A stretch of 7,276 nt of DNA. Origin: CAZJBS01 sp964544475 (GTDB lineage: Bacteria; CLD3; SB21). Under the pieces are notes generated by a model. The model was not told the origin of the DNA, made no database searches, and saw nothing but the letters and a program-made list of their open reading frames with translations. The stretch is taken from the NCBI GenBank assembly GCA_964544475.1, contig CAZJBS010000065.1, positions 1 through 7,276 on the forward strand, read 5' to 3'. Below, in pieces: positions 5,857 through 7,276 of the stretch; position 1 is the stretch's first letter; every line of letters starts with the position of its first letter. A program made the translations under genes and the position numbers.

Positions 5857-7276
5857 ATGAAGAACTTGATACTGGTAATGGTCGCTTTGAGCGTGGCGGG
5901 TTCGTCGGTTGTTGGGCAAATTCCGCCGAACAATCTCGGTCAGATCGTGTAGAGGTGGCGACGCCGGCGGGGATATTGCCTGTGCCGCATGTGCTGATCG
6001 GATGGGATAGCACGGGAATGGTACGTCAGGCCAACAGCGCCGATTCATTCAAGGTGTTCAGCTACTATCCGAGTTCGACTACGCTCGATCACATAAACTA
6101 CTACAATCGTTTCAGCGCTCCCAGCGGAACGGAAAGCTATGAAATCAGGTATGGGGACTCGAGCTACTATTGGAATGGATCCGCTTTGGCGACCGGAAAA
6201 TTGCCGTTTGCCGTCTATGCGGTCGGCCCGCGATCTCCACTCAGCCAGGACACTACTGTGTCTCACCGCTTGTGCATCCAACGGAATTCTCAAGGCTACT
6301 ATCTCTTCTACTCAGACATGGCCCTGCCGTGGGACAGCACGTACTGGGAAATGAGTACACGTTCCACTATCCCGTTTTCATCCTCGACAGCCTCCATCCG
6401 CTATTGGCGGACCGGCAAAGCCTCCATACCGTACACGCAGACCACATGGACCCAAGCCACCGACAGTATCACTCCTCCATCGGGAACGGTGATTCGATTG
6501 GTGGCGGCCAATGCGGACAGTGCCAGCCCGGTTGTCATCGCGCCAAATTCCAGCGTTTTCCCCAACCCCACGGACACGCTCCAACTGAGCGTCTATTCTT
6601 TCGAACCTGTGACATGGTCGTTGATATCCGCTCCGGAGAACATGACTCTCGATGCAGAGGGAGTTATTCGATGGCCCTACGCCGGTTCTCAGGTTGGTCA
6701 TGACTACACGGTCGTCTTACGAGCGGAGAATTCGTTCGGTTCGGTTTACAGAACCATCGTTGTCCACGCCGGGTATGGTGGATCGCATCCGTCGAGTTAC
6801 GTACGCCTCCGCAACAATAACCTCGACTTCTGGACCGCCAACAATGGGGCGATTGCGGCAAACACACCTGCCACCCAATCGGGCATGCACTTTAATAATC
6901 CATTTGCGGACTTGATCTACGCCGGCGGATTCTATGTGGGGACAAAGAAGCGTGGCCTTGGTAATGCCATAGACACGGTGACTGTATCGGACGTTGAATT
7001 TGATACGGAATTCCAACCAGGGCGCATTCTCAATAGCGGCGATCTTGGTACTTTGATCACCGAAAATCCGGCCGACTCCACCCTTGGTGTCTATCTGCTT
7101 CCCGATTACGCCGGACCATGGCCTCCGGAAGCGCCCCATGACGCTTTAGGCAATCCGCTCAAGCTCTCCCTCCGCGACTCCTGGACCGTGTTCAATGATG
7201 CAGGTTTTTTTGAGAATCCGCCGGGCACGTATGAAGAAGCCCCGATATTGGGTTTGGAGATTCAAAGGCAAACGTT
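5857..7276 (+). pseudogene. Frameshifted T9SS cargo paralogue 3, running off the right edge
   Basis: The ATG at 5857 has an intact SD and a good signal peptide (MKNLILVMVALSVAG, cut near VVG|Q). The frame stops at TAG 5950-5952 after 31 codons. Where the 161 gene reads ATC GTA GAG GTG, this copy reads ATC GTG TAG AGG, a 2-base insertion. From 5949 the restored frame has no stop through 7276 (about 442 codons) and aligns with paralogue 1 to its GLEIQRQTF motif. It includes FAVYAVGPR, an Ig-like domain with PVTWSLISAPENMTLD (about 6603-6650), and DSWTVFND. There is a 7-codon deletion near 6085 and about four extra codons later. No in-frame start before the shift could restore the signal peptide; the next candidates (GTG 5955, ATG 6018) lack it. 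The sorting domain, if present, lies beyond the window. This is either a recent pseudogene, a phase-off copy or a sequencing error. Confidence 0.85.

Larger units (their letters stand above)
5714..5865 (+). repeat. 152-bp perfect direct repeat, copy 2
   Basis: This is identical to 18-169. It contains the last 14 sense codons and stop of the 3296 gene, the 98-base spacer and the first three codons of the broken 5857 gene. Just outside both edges the paralogues differ (gaa against gac on the left, aacATG against aacTTG on the right). Sequence identity this strict across non-coding DNA implies a recent event, or a region where assembly could have been confused. Confidence 0.95.

Noticed and set aside
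6170..6703. 177-codon plus-strand open frame inside the third paralogue
   Set aside because: It is in a different frame from the one that aligns with the 161 gene, has no signal peptide or family motif, and the true frame (from 5949) is open throughout this stretch.

Overview
The window lies on one strand of what looks like a member of the FCB superphylum outside Bacteroidia proper, of the Ignavibacteria, Calditrichota or KSB1 kind. Three things point that way. The large proteins end in a type IX secretion system (T9SS) type A sorting domain opened by YPNPFNPSTTI. Their signal peptides are followed directly by Gln (G|QIP), which fits the 'Q-rule' of Bacteroidota-type secretomes. The genes carry strong Shine-Dalgarno sequences (GGAGG, AAGGAG), which true Bacteroidia mostly lack. 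The phylum is inferred, because no rRNA or marker gene is present.

Layout, all on the + strand: (1) 1-62, the last 19 codons of an upstream paralogue; (2) 63-160, a spacer of heptamer tandem repeats, a short conserved motif and an SD; (3) 161-2563, a complete 800-residue secreted T9SS cargo protein; (4) 2564-2722, a spacer that begins with a short copy of the heptamers and then becomes unrelated; (5) 2723-3205, a 160-residue lipoprotein; (6) 3206-3295, a spacer with a possible 23-codon ORF coupled to the next gene; (7) 3296-5758, a second complete cargo paralogue of 820 residues; (8) 5759-5856, a spacer identical to the first; (9) 5857 to the right edge, a third cargo paralogue very like the first but broken after 31 codons by a 2-base insertion. 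Beyond that insertion its frame stays open for about 442 codons to the window edge.

The main message is a tandem family of at least four cell-surface or secreted T9SS cargo genes with recombination under way between them. A perfect 152-bp direct repeat runs through the end of one gene, the spacer and the start of the next. The last codons and the heptamer tract are shared by all three visible gene ends. The first and last paralogues are mosaics of identical blocks and diverged stretches. The cargo proteins share one architecture: signal peptide, N-terminal conserved region, Ig-like (He_PIG-like) domain, long conserved FCB 'secreted beta' region, C-terminal sorting domain. No catalytic motif is recognisable, so their molecular function is unknown. 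No RNA genes, CRISPR arrays or transposases were found, and no stretch over 300 bases lacks a gene.
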